A stretch of 64,000 nucleotides of DNA from Phaeobacter sp. A36a-5a (GTDB lineage: Bacteria > Pseudomonadota > Alphaproteobacteria > Rhodobacterales > Rhodobacteraceae), in NCBI RefSeq assembly GCF_037911135.1, contig NZ_JBBLYU010000003.1, positions 372,001-436,000 of the forward strand. The letters are read 5' to 3'. The notes beneath the pieces were generated by a model that was not told the DNA's origin, searched no databases, and saw only the letters and a list, made by a program, of their open reading frames with translations. Both the position numbers and the translations under genes were made by a program. Shown here piece after piece: positions 46,197 to 54,330 of this stretch (positions within the stretch are counted from its first letter, which is position 1; every line of letters starts with the position of its first letter).

Positions 46197-47564
46197 ATGC
46201 AGTCAATATTTGCACACCACGCGCGCCTGCCTCAGGGGTGGGTCATTGATCTGCGATTGACGGTTGCGGATGGCCGGATCGTCACGCTTGAACCCGGCGC
46301 GTTTGCACAGCCTCAAGATCATTGTGTCATGGCGCTGGTCCCGGCCCTCGCCAATCTGCATTCTCACAGTTTCCAGCGGGCCATGGCGGGCATGACCGAA
46401 ACGCGCGTCTCGGGGAAAGAGAGTTTCTGGTCATGGCGCAAGCTGATGTATCAATTTGTCGATCACCTAACACCCGAACACTATGAGGCGATTGCTGGAC
46501 TGGTCTTCATGGAAATGCTGGAGGCGGGTTATGCCTCGGTTGGGGAGTTCCACTATGTGCACCACCAACCCGGGGGACGGCCCTATGCCGCGCTGGGCGA
46601 GTTGAGCAATCGGGTCTTTGCGGCGGCGGACCTGACCGGGATCGGACTGACCCATCTGCCGGTTTTATACAGCTATGGCGGGGCAGGGCAGGTGCCTCTT
46701 TCCGGGGGTCAGCAGCGGTTTGGCAATGATGTGGCGCGCTATGCGGACCTTCTGTCCGATTGTCGTTCGATGGTGACGAAGAGCCTGCCGTCGGATGCGC
46801 GTGTCGGCATTGCGCCGCATTCGCTGCGAGCAACCGCACCACAGGATCTGAAAGAGGTCCTGTCGCTGCGGTCGGGCGCGCCGGTGCATATACATATTGC
46901 AGAGCAACCGCAGGAAGTGACCGATATCAGCACTTGGCTGGGAGCGAGACCGGTAGAGTGGTTGCTGGAGAATTGCGGTGTCGGCGCAGATTGGTGCCTT
47001 ATCCATGCGACCCATATGACAGCGCAGGAAACCCGCGATCTGGCGCAGAGCGGTGCCGTGGCCGGCCTCTGCCCGATTACCGAAGGCAACCTGGGCGACG
47101 GTCCCTTCAACGGTGCGGCGTTTCTGAGCCACGGAGGGCATTTCGGTGTCGGATCAGATTCCAACGTGCGGATTTCCCTGTCGGAAGAGCTGCGCATGCT
47201 TGAATATTCGCAGCGGCTGCGGGATCTGGCGCGTAATGTGATGGTACCGCAAGAGGGGTCCGTCGGAACGACCCTATATCTGGGTGCGGCCGAGGGTGGT
47301 GCGCAGGCGCTTGGCCGCGAGGCCGGTCGTCTGGAAGTCGGTGCTCTGGCGGATCTGATGGCTTTTGATACGACGCATGTCTCACTATGTGCGCTGCGCC
47401 CGGACCAGTTCCTTGATGGTCTTTGCTTTGCTTCCGATGATTCCGTGGTCAGCGATGTCTGGTCTGCAGGGCGTCATGTCGTCAGCGGCGGGCGCCATGC
47501 AAAGCGGGATCAGATCATCGCGGCTTATGCCTCAGCGGTTGCTGCGCTCCTTGACGCGCTTTAA
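46197..47564 (+). CDS. hutF: Formimidoylglutamate deiminase
   Basis: The 455-residue amidohydrolase converts N-formiminoglutamate to N-formylglutamate and ammonia, feeding HutG. Metal and active-site motifs: [68 protein letters not shown] and [26 protein letters not shown] lies just upstream of the ATG. The presence of both hutF and hutG shows the five-step route rather than direct formimino transfer. Confidence 0.96.
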   Translation: MQSIFAHHARLPQGWVIDLRLTVADGRIVTLEPGAFAQPQDHCVMALVPALANLHSHSFQRAMAGMTETRVSGKESFWSWRKLMYQFVDHLTPEHYEAIAGLVFMEMLEAGYASVGEFHYVHHQPGGRPYAALGELSNRVFAAADLTGIGLTHLPVLYSYGGAGQVPLSGGQQRFGNDVARYADLLSDCRSMVTKSLPSDARVGIAPHSLRATAPQDLKEVLSLRSGAPVHIHIAEQPQEVTDISTWLGARPVEWLLENCGVGADWCLIHATHMTAQETRDLAQSGAVAGLCPITEGNLGDGPFNGAAFLSHGGHFGVGSDSNVRISLSEELRMLEYSQRLRDLARNVMVPQEGSVGTTLYLGAAEGGAQALGREAGRLEVGALADLMAFDTTHVSLCALRPDQFLDGLCFASDDSVVSDVWSAGRHVVSGGRHAKRDQIIAAYASAVAALLDAL

Positions 47565-47624
47565 CAGAAGACACTGCTGCGCGCTGGCTGCTGGAGTAGT
47601 GGTCGAGCAGACTGGGGGACAGGT

Positions 47625-48326
47625 ATGGTAGAACGGACAAAAATGGGTTTTCAGGATGTCCGTGACAACGTGCTGAAACGCATTCAGGACCGGGTCTGGG
47701 CGCAGGGCGACCTGTTGCCGACAGAGCAGGAACTGGCTGAGGAGTTCGGATGTGCCCGCGCCACTGTGAACCGTGCGCTGCGTGAGCTGGCGGAGCGAGG
47801 TATCATCGACCGCAAGCGTAAAAGCGGAACGCGGGTGGCAATGTTACCCGTGAAACAAGCCAAGCTGGAGATCACGCTGACGCGGCAGCTGGTCGAGGAC
47901 CGAAATGCCACCTACCGTTACGCATTGGTCCACCGGAGAGAGGGTCCGGCGCCGGGCTGGCTGGCATCGCAATTGCAACTGGCACCAGCGTCGCCCGTTT
48001 TGCACGTGCGCGCCATGCACTATGGCGACAACCAGCCGTTCCAATATGAAGATCGCTGGATCAATATCGCCGCGGTGCCAAAGGTGACAGAGGCCGATTT
48101 TAGTGCGGTCGGACCAAATGAATGGCTGCTCGCCGAGGTGCCGTTTTCCACCGCCGAGCTGAGCTTTGGTGCCATTGCTGCGGATGCTGAATTGGCCGAG
48201 TATCTTGCCTGTCCGGTTGGCGCGCCACTGTTCCAGATGGAGCGGTCGACCTGGTTTCAGGCCCAGCCGGTCACCTTTGTTCGGATGAGTTTCCATCCCG
48301 GCTACCAGATGCGCAGCCGCTATTAG
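47625..48326 (+). CDS. hutC: Histidine utilisation repressor HutC (GntR family)
   Basis: A 233-residue regulator with an N-terminal winged helix (FQDVRDNVLKRIQDRVWAQGDLLPTEQELAEEFGCARATVNRALRELAERGIIDRKRKSGTRV) and a UTRA ligand domain (LHVRAMHYGDNQPFQYEDRWINIAAVP, then ACPVGAPLFQMERSTWF). It follows hutF by 60 bases and should bind the GTNTANAC sites between hutI and hutF, releasing with urocanate. An ATG six codons later is an alternative start. Confidence 0.93.
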   Translation: MVERTKMGFQDVRDNVLKRIQDRVWAQGDLLPTEQELAEEFGCARATVNRALRELAERGIIDRKRKSGTRVAMLPVKQAKLEITLTRQLVEDRNATYRYALVHRREGPAPGWLASQLQLAPASPVLHVRAMHYGDNQPFQYEDRWINIAAVPKVTEADFSAVGPNEWLLAEVPFSTAELSFGAIAADAELAEYLACPVGAPLFQMERSTWFQAQPVTFVRMSFHPGYQMRSRY

Positions 48327-48388
48327 ATCGCCCGACCAAGCGGCGATCCGTATTGACCAAACCCATGCCGCAGGGATATGGCGAGCGC

Positions 48389-48736
48389 ATGGAAAAAAAG
48401 AAAATCTCCCGTCAGCAGGTCTACACGCTTGTGGTTCAGATCGGTCGCAAGGAAGGTGATGGTCTGCCCGAAGGGGCCACTGGTGCCGCCCTGATGATCT
48501 ATGCCTCTGGCGTGGATGAGGCTGAAGCCGTGCGTGAAACCGTTGCAATTCTGAAGCAGGCCGATACCGCGCCGCTGGATGTCACCGGCTATGGCACATT
48601 GGCCGATCGCGAGGCCGAGGATCACGACATCTCGGATGAGGAACGTGAGCTGATGCAGCGTGCACTGGATGAGAATTCGGTGATCGTTGCGCAGATGACG
48701 CCCTTTTTTGACGACGGGCCTGCAACCCTGCACTAG
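48389..48736 (+). CDS. Hypothetical protein, acidic, unknown family
   Basis: About 115 residues: a Lys-rich start (MEKKKISRQQVYTLVVQIGRKEGDGLPEGATGAALMIYASGVDEAEAVRETVAILKQAD), then an acidic C-terminal half (DREAEDHDISDEERELMQRALDENSVIVAQMTPFFDD). No signal peptide or membrane helix. The pattern suggests a small alpha/beta fold but I recognise no family. In-frame starts at 48365 (ATG) and 48353 (TTG) are possible. It follows hutC on the same strand. Confidence 0.65.
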   Translation: MEKKKISRQQVYTLVVQIGRKEGDGLPEGATGAALMIYASGVDEAEAVRETVAILKQADTAPLDVTGYGTLADREAEDHDISDEERELMQRALDENSVIVAQMTPFFDDGPATLH

Positions 48737-48802
48737 CACGCAGGTCTCGCGTCTGCCGACCAGACTGCCGCCTAAACGGCGACAGGGTGTCGGGCTGTCA
48801 GG

Positions 48803-49858
48803 TCAGGGCGCCTTGCCGAACCACTTTCGATAGATATCGTCGTATTCGCCGTTTTCGCGTAGGGCCAGCAGCGCCCGGTTGATATCTTCCAGATGCTCGG
48901 AGCTATCGGGGAGCAGCAAGCCGTAGTCCTCGCGCAGGAATACCTGTCCGACGGCGCGGCCATGCAGACGACCTTCGCCTTCCATGTAGTGGTCCAGAAC
49001 CGGGGCGTCGAAGACGACAACCCTGGTCTCGCCGCTTTCGAAATCCTTCAGCAAGGACGCCAGATCCGAATATCCGCGATAGCTGATGTCACGGCGTTCG
49101 AGAAACCGCGCCGCCGTAGAGCCGTCGAGTGTGCCGACGTCCTTGTCATAGAGGTCATTCACCGAATTGATCGACCCGCTGATCGCCTCGACCGTCATGA
49201 CAGCTGTGATCTTGGCCACGAAAAGCGACACTACGAACAGGGATGAGACGACGAGGATAACGCCAAATATGCGCCCAATCGGGGTGCGTGGGACGCGTTC
49301 CTCAAAGCCGCCGTTGACCACGAGGTTCAGCGCCCACCAGAAGGAGGGGAACCAGGCCTCTTTCAGTGGGCGGTCGAAATAGGGCTGGGCACGTCGCTCC
49401 AGGCCCCACATCAGCATCCCGCCCCCCATCAGCAGGACGACAGCGACTGCAATTGCAAGCATCAGGTCGGCGGAAAACAGCACGCGGATCAATGAGGGCG
49501 CACGGACATCGGCGGCCGCTACCATGATCCGCAGACCGCTTTCGAAGATCGGGTGGCTGAAGTCCATTTCGGTTTCGCGTGCCGAGGTGATCGAAATATT
49601 GGCCGCTGCCATATCCACCTGGCCGCTGCGCACCAGATCCAGCATTTCGCCGAATGTATCTGTCCGCACCAGCTGATAATCCCAGCCCAGCCGGTCGCTC
49701 AGGCTGCGCACCAGATCAATGGAAAACCCGGTGTCGCGATCACCCTCTGTCATCGAAAACGGCGGGCGCGTGACCGTGCTGACAGTCAGAGTCTCGGCGG
49801 CCGCTGCCAGCCCCCACAGCAGATAGATCAGGACAAATGGAGCAAGAAAACGGCGCAA
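48803..49858 (-). CDS. Prokaryotic ionotropic glutamate-receptor-like channel/binding protein
   Basis: About 351 residues in the order signal peptide (LRRFLAPFVLIYLLWGLAAAAE), ligand lobe S1, helix, pore loop, helix, ligand lobe S2. Numbered from the longest frame (49924): S1 45-140 with the carboxylate-binding R116 (ITSARETEMDFS), helix 150-174, re-entrant segment 192-205 (FPSFWWALNLVVNGGFE), helix 218-246 (ending SLFVAKITAVMTVEA) and S2 250-368 with D306 (VVVFDAP). This is the GluR0 layout of a bacterial amino-acid-gated channel. No ATG is in frame; TTG 49858 suits the signal peptide, and GTG 49912 or TTG 49924 are alternatives. Confidence 0.8.
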   Translation of the reverse strand: MRRFLAPFVLIYLLWGLAAAAETLTVSTVTRPPFSMTEGDRDTGFSIDLVRSLSDRLGWDYQLVRTDTFGEMLDLVRSGQVDMAAANISITSARETEMDFSHPIFESGLRIMVAAADVRAPSLIRVLFSADLMLAIAVAVVLLMGGGMLMWGLERRAQPYFDRPLKEAWFPSFWWALNLVVNGGFEERVPRTPIGRIFGVILVVSSLFVVSLFVAKITAVMTVEAISGSINSVNDLYDKDVGTLDGSTAARFLERRDISYRGYSDLASLLKDFESGETRVVVFDAPVLDHYMEGEGRLHGRAVGQVFLREDYGLLLPDSSEHLEDINRALLALRENGEYDDIYRKWFGKAP

Positions 49859-49933
49859 CGGAACGATAGAACCCCATGAGACATCATTCGTTTTGTCCTT
49901 AGAATGTCCCACAGGCTCAGGCAAGCGTCGTGG

Positions 49934-51061
49934 TCAGGCGATGCGTCGTTCTGCCAGAACTGCGGCATCAAAGCTGCGCAGCAACGGGGCCGGGTCCACT
50001 GCATGTTCGGGAATCGTATTGCGATCCAGATGCGTCAGTGCGCTGGCGTCATAGGCGGCGCGGTTGCGGCGCAAACGCCCCAGATAAAGGCTCTCGACCG
50101 CGGTGCCTGCTGCTATGAAACGCTCATGGCGTGGCAGGATGAGCTGCGCCAGATCGACCAGCGGGAAGGGAGCCTGAGGGTCATCGGTAGGATCGGTATC
50201 AGCTTGCGTTACCAGCGCGGTCCCCAGCATCATCGCCGCAGTCAGACGGACGTCTGGACGACCAAAAAGGTAGTCGACATCGGTTCCCGAGACCACCAGT
50301 GGCTGCTGCGGCGCCAGCAGCAGGTCATCTGTCAGCCCGAAGAACGGTGCGCGCAGTCGCAGGGGCGTATCATGGCCAATCGCGGGGACGCGGCGATCTA
50401 GCCGATGCAGGACCGGAACAGCTTCTCCTTCGGGTGTCAGGACCAGATCTCCGCGTTGCAGCTGCCCCAAGGGTATATTGCCGTCCGGCGTGGCAACCTT
50501 GGTGTGTGGCTCCAGCCCGCCCAGTGGTGCCATCTGTACGATTTCGCTGCTGAGAGAGACGGAAAGCAGGCCGCAGGCCTCGGCTGAGGCGGGCAGCGCT
50601 GCGAGAAGCGTTCTTGCATCGCCGATGCGCAGCGGTGGCGGCGCCTGCAGGTCGGCCGTTGCGATAGTGCCCCCCGAGGCGGTCATCAGCGCAAGTCGCC
50701 CCCAGCGTGCCAGACTATCCCAGGAATAGATCAGACGTGCCGCGTTGCTTTCGCTGCCCGAAGGGTTCGGGGCGAGGATGCGTTGGTCCAGATGGCAGCC
50801 GGGCTGGCTAAGCGTCAGGGTGACGCCGCGGCCCAGGTTGCGTCTGAGCCGCAACAGCAGCGGCCAACCTTCGCAATCATCCACCGAACGGTCCAGCAGC
50901 AGCAGGTCGCCGCTCGGCCTGGCCTCGTCCAGCGACAGATCCAGACACAGGCTGCCCCGTGTCATCAAAATGTCGTCGGGAGCGTTGAGGCAGGTCTCGC
51001 GTTCAGTCACCGCAACCGCGATGGACGCCCGTTCGATGCTGCGGGTTGCCAGCCAGCTCAT
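49934..51061 (-). CDS. Hint-domain-like protein with altered catalytic positions
   Basis: A 375-residue protein. The first 170 residues show no domain I know. Residues 182-330 resemble a Hint fold (GGLEPHTKVATPDGNIPLGQLQRGDLVLT), but the splicing/cleavage cysteine position is H186 and the SPxHRI motif of the neighbouring gene is APQQPLV (250-256). The C-terminus carries an LLRSFDAAVLAERR tail similar to the one in the upstream gene. ATG 51061 starts four bases after the upstream stop, so the two genes form an operon. Role unknown. Confidence 0.7.
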   Translation of the reverse strand: MSWLATRSIERASIAVAVTERETCLNAPDDILMTRGSLCLDLSLDEARPSGDLLLLDRSVDDCEGWPLLLRLRRNLGRGVTLTLSQPGCHLDQRILAPNPSGSESNAARLIYSWDSLARWGRLALMTASGGTIATADLQAPPPLRIGDARTLLAALPASAEACGLLSVSLSSEIVQMAPLGGLEPHTKVATPDGNIPLGQLQRGDLVLTPEGEAVPVLHRLDRRVPAIGHDTPLRLRAPFFGLTDDLLLAPQQPLVVSGTDVDYLFGRPDVRLTAAMMLGTALVTQADTDPTDDPQAPFPLVDLAQLILPRHERFIAAGTAVESLYLGRLRRNRAAYDASALTHLDRNTIPEHAVDPAPLLRSFDAAVLAERRIA

Positions 51062-51065
51062 CCGA

Positions 51066-52640
51066 TCAGCGCGCTGCAAGCGTGGCACGCAGAAGCCGCG
51101 CTTCATAGCTGCGCAGGCTGGGACGCGCCGCGGGGCCGTACCCTTTTCCGGTGAGCGGATCCAGCTCCGGGAACAGCGCTTGCAACTCGGCCAGAACGTC
51201 AGCGTCGAAATGTCGGCTGGTCTGTGGTCCCGGCAGGAAACTCTCGGTCAACAGCCCTTCACTGATAACCAGCTGATGCTCATCGAACATCACATGCACA
51301 TAGGTCACCCGACCTCCCGGGCGGCGGGTAATCGACTGATCGTTGATCAGATCTTTTGCTGCGATCAGTACCTCATGGGCGCCAAAGAGCATCTCTGCCA
51401 TCCCGTCGCTGAGCAAGATGCGGTGCTGTGGCGAAACCCAGAGTTCTTCATGATCTCCAAGCGCACCCGCCTTGATACAGATCGGAGCAAACCGCCCCTC
51501 GGCCTGAACCTGCCTTGAGCCGATCCAACGTAGCGGCTGCAAGCCGTTGTCGCGCGTCATGACCAGATCGCCGGGCCGCAGGGTCTCGACAGGTTGCAGC
51601 CCTTTGTCGGTCAGCAGGCGACTGCCGGTCACAAAGCAGGGGATGCTGGTGGCCTCGACATAGCCAACGTCACTGTTGGTGCCGTTGCTGGCTGTATAGG
51701 TAAAGGCGAAGTCCTCGACGTCACCATCGCCGATCAGGGTCAGCGTGCCGTTTGCATTCAGCTGAACCTGCTGGCCGGTGCCAAGGGTAACAACGTCCCC
51801 GGCGACAACCGCGACCCCATTGATATGAGTGATCGTCAGCGTGCTTGTGGAGGTGTTGGTGTCATTGGCCAGCACATTGACCACCCGGGATCCATTGGCA
51901 TCAACACGGGCGAAATCGGTCTGCGCGATCACATCGGTTTGTGCCGAATCGGCAGCGATCAGAAGATTGCTGTCGTAGCTGCCATCCGACACATCGGCGA
52001 TGCCGATCCGGATGGTGTTTTCCACGCCCGGATCAACCTGCATGGTCAGCGTCATCGTGACGGTCAGACCATCCATTTCGGTGTTGTAGTCGTCGTTGGC
52101 GTTGTCGAGATAGATATTGGAGTTCGTATTGGAGTTCACGTTGCCGGGATCGGTATCGCCGTTACCGAACTCCAGGTTGACCATCTCGCCGTTGACCCAG
52201 ACGCCCACAAAATCCTGAAAGACAGAATCCTGGTATTCCGGGTATTCCTCTGAGGCGAAGACAAATTGAATCGTCATCACCGAGCCATCGGGCACAAACG
52301 TGACATCCAGATAGGAGGCGTCGAAGGTCTGCGTGCCAGCGGCGGCATTGAACGTGGGATCTCCGTTGGGGCCGTCGCTTGCGGTGGTCTGATTGGTGGA
52401 CTGGTTGGCCTCTCCGGTTGAGTTGGTATAGGCGCTGGCCTGCCCGGTGGAGAGGATGATGCCGGTGTCCGACGGCGTCGCACCGGGCGCAATAGAATCA
52501 CCGTTGGAATAGATAGCCGACGCGCGGGTGTCACCGGTGTAGCTTGCGCTGATCACCTGCACGCCATCGCCAAAGATGGTCTCGGCCATCTGCACCGCAG
52601 TGGCGTTTATGTCATATGTCAGCTCGGATGCTGCAACCAT
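51066..52640 (-). CDS. Hint domain protein with N-terminal choice-of-anchor-L-like region
   Basis: A 524-residue, very acidic protein without signal peptide. Residues 1-235 resemble a choice-of-anchor L beta domain (IQFVFASEEYPEYQDSVFQDFVGVWVNG, then IRIGIADVSDGSYDSNLLI). Residues 240-330 look like an Ig/VCBS-type repeat (VVNVLANDTNTSTSTLTIT). Residues 333-480 form a Hint domain with C335 (IPCFVTGSRLLTDKG), GDLVMTRDNG and SPQHRILL (H406). The tail LRSYEARLL is shared with the downstream protein. Such proteins in Rhodobacterales are probably exported by type I secretion; that is inference. Confidence 0.85.
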   Translation of the reverse strand: MVAASELTYDINATAVQMAETIFGDGVQVISASYTGDTRASAIYSNGDSIAPGATPSDTGIILSTGQASAYTNSTGEANQSTNQTTASDGPNGDPTFNAAAGTQTFDASYLDVTFVPDGSVMTIQFVFASEEYPEYQDSVFQDFVGVWVNGEMVNLEFGNGDTDPGNVNSNTNSNIYLDNANDDYNTEMDGLTVTMTLTMQVDPGVENTIRIGIADVSDGSYDSNLLIAADSAQTDVIAQTDFARVDANGSRVVNVLANDTNTSTSTLTITHINGVAVVAGDVVTLGTGQQVQLNANGTLTLIGDGDVEDFAFTYTASNGTNSDVGYVEATSIPCFVTGSRLLTDKGLQPVETLRPGDLVMTRDNGLQPLRWIGSRQVQAEGRFAPICIKAGALGDHEELWVSPQHRILLSDGMAEMLFGAHEVLIAAKDLINDQSITRRPGGRVTYVHVMFDEHQLVISEGLLTESFLPGPQTSRHFDADVLAELQALFPELDPLTGKGYGPAARPSLRSYEARLLRATLAAR

Positions 52641-53057
52641 TGTCTTGTCTCACCTCTTCACGATGAGGCAGCGCATGGTCTGGAACATGACACCTCCGCA
52701 AGGGGTGCCCCTGCGCCGCCTTAGGGCGACGCGATGTCCGATCTGCTCTGTGGCCCCGCTGTTACGGTGGATCCACGGCGATTGATGCTCTGCCTCGAGT
52801 CGTATTTTAAGGATTTATTAACACTCTCACCTCCCGCTTGTCCGGTTGGCGCAGACAGGCGTTGGAAATAATGCTGATCTGCGCGGCATTTGCGCCACAA
52901 ACCGGCGTTTGGATTTAGCCGCTGTGTGGCAGGGGACGTGGATCCGCAGTCTTCTCCCTCTCCGGCAGCAGGAGATTTGCACCGCCGACAGAACCGAGGT
53001 AGCCAGAGGTCATGGAAGGGGGCCAGCCATGTCCGGCCCGAGAACCGGAGGACCCAA
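52641..53057. promoter_or_regulatory. Divergent promoter region between the Hint operon and dapE
   Basis: About 415 bases without a convincing gene. An A/T-rich patch (CGTATTTTAAGGATTTATTAAC, near 52800-52821) stands out in G/C-rich DNA and is the likely promoter zone for the Hint operon. Small hairpins occur around 52717-52735. The open frame leading into dapE from 52890 lacks a family-like sequence. Confidence 0.45.
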
Positions 53058-54227
53058 ATGACGCAGCCGCCCGCGCATTCGCCGCTTGACCCGCAACAGC
53101 TCACCGCTGACCTGATCCGCTGTGCCTCGGTGACACCGGAGGAGGGCGGCGCGCTTGTCCTGCTCGAGAAAATCCTGACCGCAGCGGGGTTTTCCTGCAG
53201 CCGGGTTGATCGCGGCGAGGTCAGCAATCTGTTTGCCCGCTGGGGTCAAAAGGGGCACCCGCGCACCATCGGCTTCAACGGCCATACCGATGTGGTGCCG
53301 GTTGGCGATACCGCCGCCTGGACCGTCGATCCCTTTGGCGCAGAGGAGAAAGATGGTTTCATGTACGGGCGGGGGGCGACCGACATGAAGTCTGGTGTGG
53401 CGGCATTTGTAGCGGCTGCCGTCGATCTGGTTCAGACCGCGCCACCCGAGGGAGCGATTGTCCTGACCATCACCGGCGATGAAGAGGGTGACGCAGTCGA
53501 TGGCACCACCGCGTTGCTGGATTACATGGACCGGGCGGGTGAGCAGATGTCGGTTTGCCTCGTCGGGGAGCCGACCTGCCCAAATGAAATGGGCGAAATG
53601 ATCAAGATCGGTCGTCGCGGCTCGCTGTCAGCTTGGTTCACGGTGACCGGTGTGCAGGGGCATTCGGCCTATCCGCATCGTGCCAAAAACCCGTTGAGTG
53701 CAATGGCGCGCCTTATGGATCGTCTCGCCAGTCATGAGCTGGATCAGGGAACCGAACATTTCGACGCCTCCACCCTCGCCGTGGTCACGATCGATACCGG
53801 TAATCCTGCGACCAATGTGATTCCGGCAACGGCCCGTTCGACGGTGAACATCCGGTTCAACGACGCCCATTCCGGTGCCGGTCTCAGCGACTGGCTGCGG
53901 GCAGAAGCGGATCGCATCGCGGAGGAGTTCGGTGTTGAGATCGGTTTGGAGATCAAGATTTCGGGCGAGAGCTTCATCACTCCGCCCGGCTCGCTGTCGG
54001 ATCTGGTGAGCACAGCGGTTGAGGCCGAGACCGGGCGCAGACCAGAGCTGTCCACGACGGGCGGCACCTCTGATGCACGTTTTGTGAAACACCATTGCCC
54101 GGTTGTCGAGATCGGGCTGGTTGGCAAGACGATGCACCAGGTTGATGAACGTGTGGAGATCGCCCAGATCCATCAGTTGAAATCGATTTATGGCCGTATC
54201 CTGCGGGATTACTTCGCCGGGAAGTGA
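53058..54227 (+). CDS. dapE: Succinyl-diaminopimelate desuccinylase
   Basis: The 389-residue M20 metallohydrolase removes succinate from N-succinyl-LL-diaminopimelate in lysine and peptidoglycan synthesis. Metal-site motifs: [65 protein letters not shown] and the late [22 protein letters not shown]. The start at 53058 has CGGAGG eight bases upstream. A strong terminator follows. Confidence 0.97.
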   Translation: MTQPPAHSPLDPQQLTADLIRCASVTPEEGGALVLLEKILTAAGFSCSRVDRGEVSNLFARWGQKGHPRTIGFNGHTDVVPVGDTAAWTVDPFGAEEKDGFMYGRGATDMKSGVAAFVAAAVDLVQTAPPEGAIVLTITGDEEGDAVDGTTALLDYMDRAGEQMSVCLVGEPTCPNEMGEMIKIGRRGSLSAWFTVTGVQGHSAYPHRAKNPLSAMARLMDRLASHELDQGTEHFDASTLAVVTIDTGNPATNVIPATARSTVNIRFNDAHSGAGLSDWLRAEADRIAEEFGVEIGLEIKISGESFITPPGSLSDLVSTAVEAETGRRPELSTTGGTSDARFVKHHCPVVEIGLVGKTMHQVDERVEIAQIHQLKSIYGRILRDYFAGK

Positions 54228-54252
54228 CCGGCAGGTGATCTGGCACATGAAG

Positions 54253-54291
54253 AGCGCGCGCGTCGGACAATGACATCCGGCGCGCGCTTTT
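54253..54291 (+). terminator. Terminator after dapE
   Basis: AGCGCGCGC (54253-54261) and CGGA (54264-54267) pair with 54276-54288, leaving a two-base bulge and an eight-base loop, followed by TTTT. Probable intrinsic terminator before rnr. Confidence 0.8.
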
Positions 54292-54330
54292 CACGATGAC
54301 CTTGGAGAGCGGGCGTGGTAGCTCAGACCT

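Noticed and set aside
54311-54329. GGCGTGGTAGCTCAGACC resembles the 5' end and D arm of a tRNA
   Set aside because: No anticodon stem, T arm or CCA-side acceptor complement follows; rnr coding sequence begins at once.
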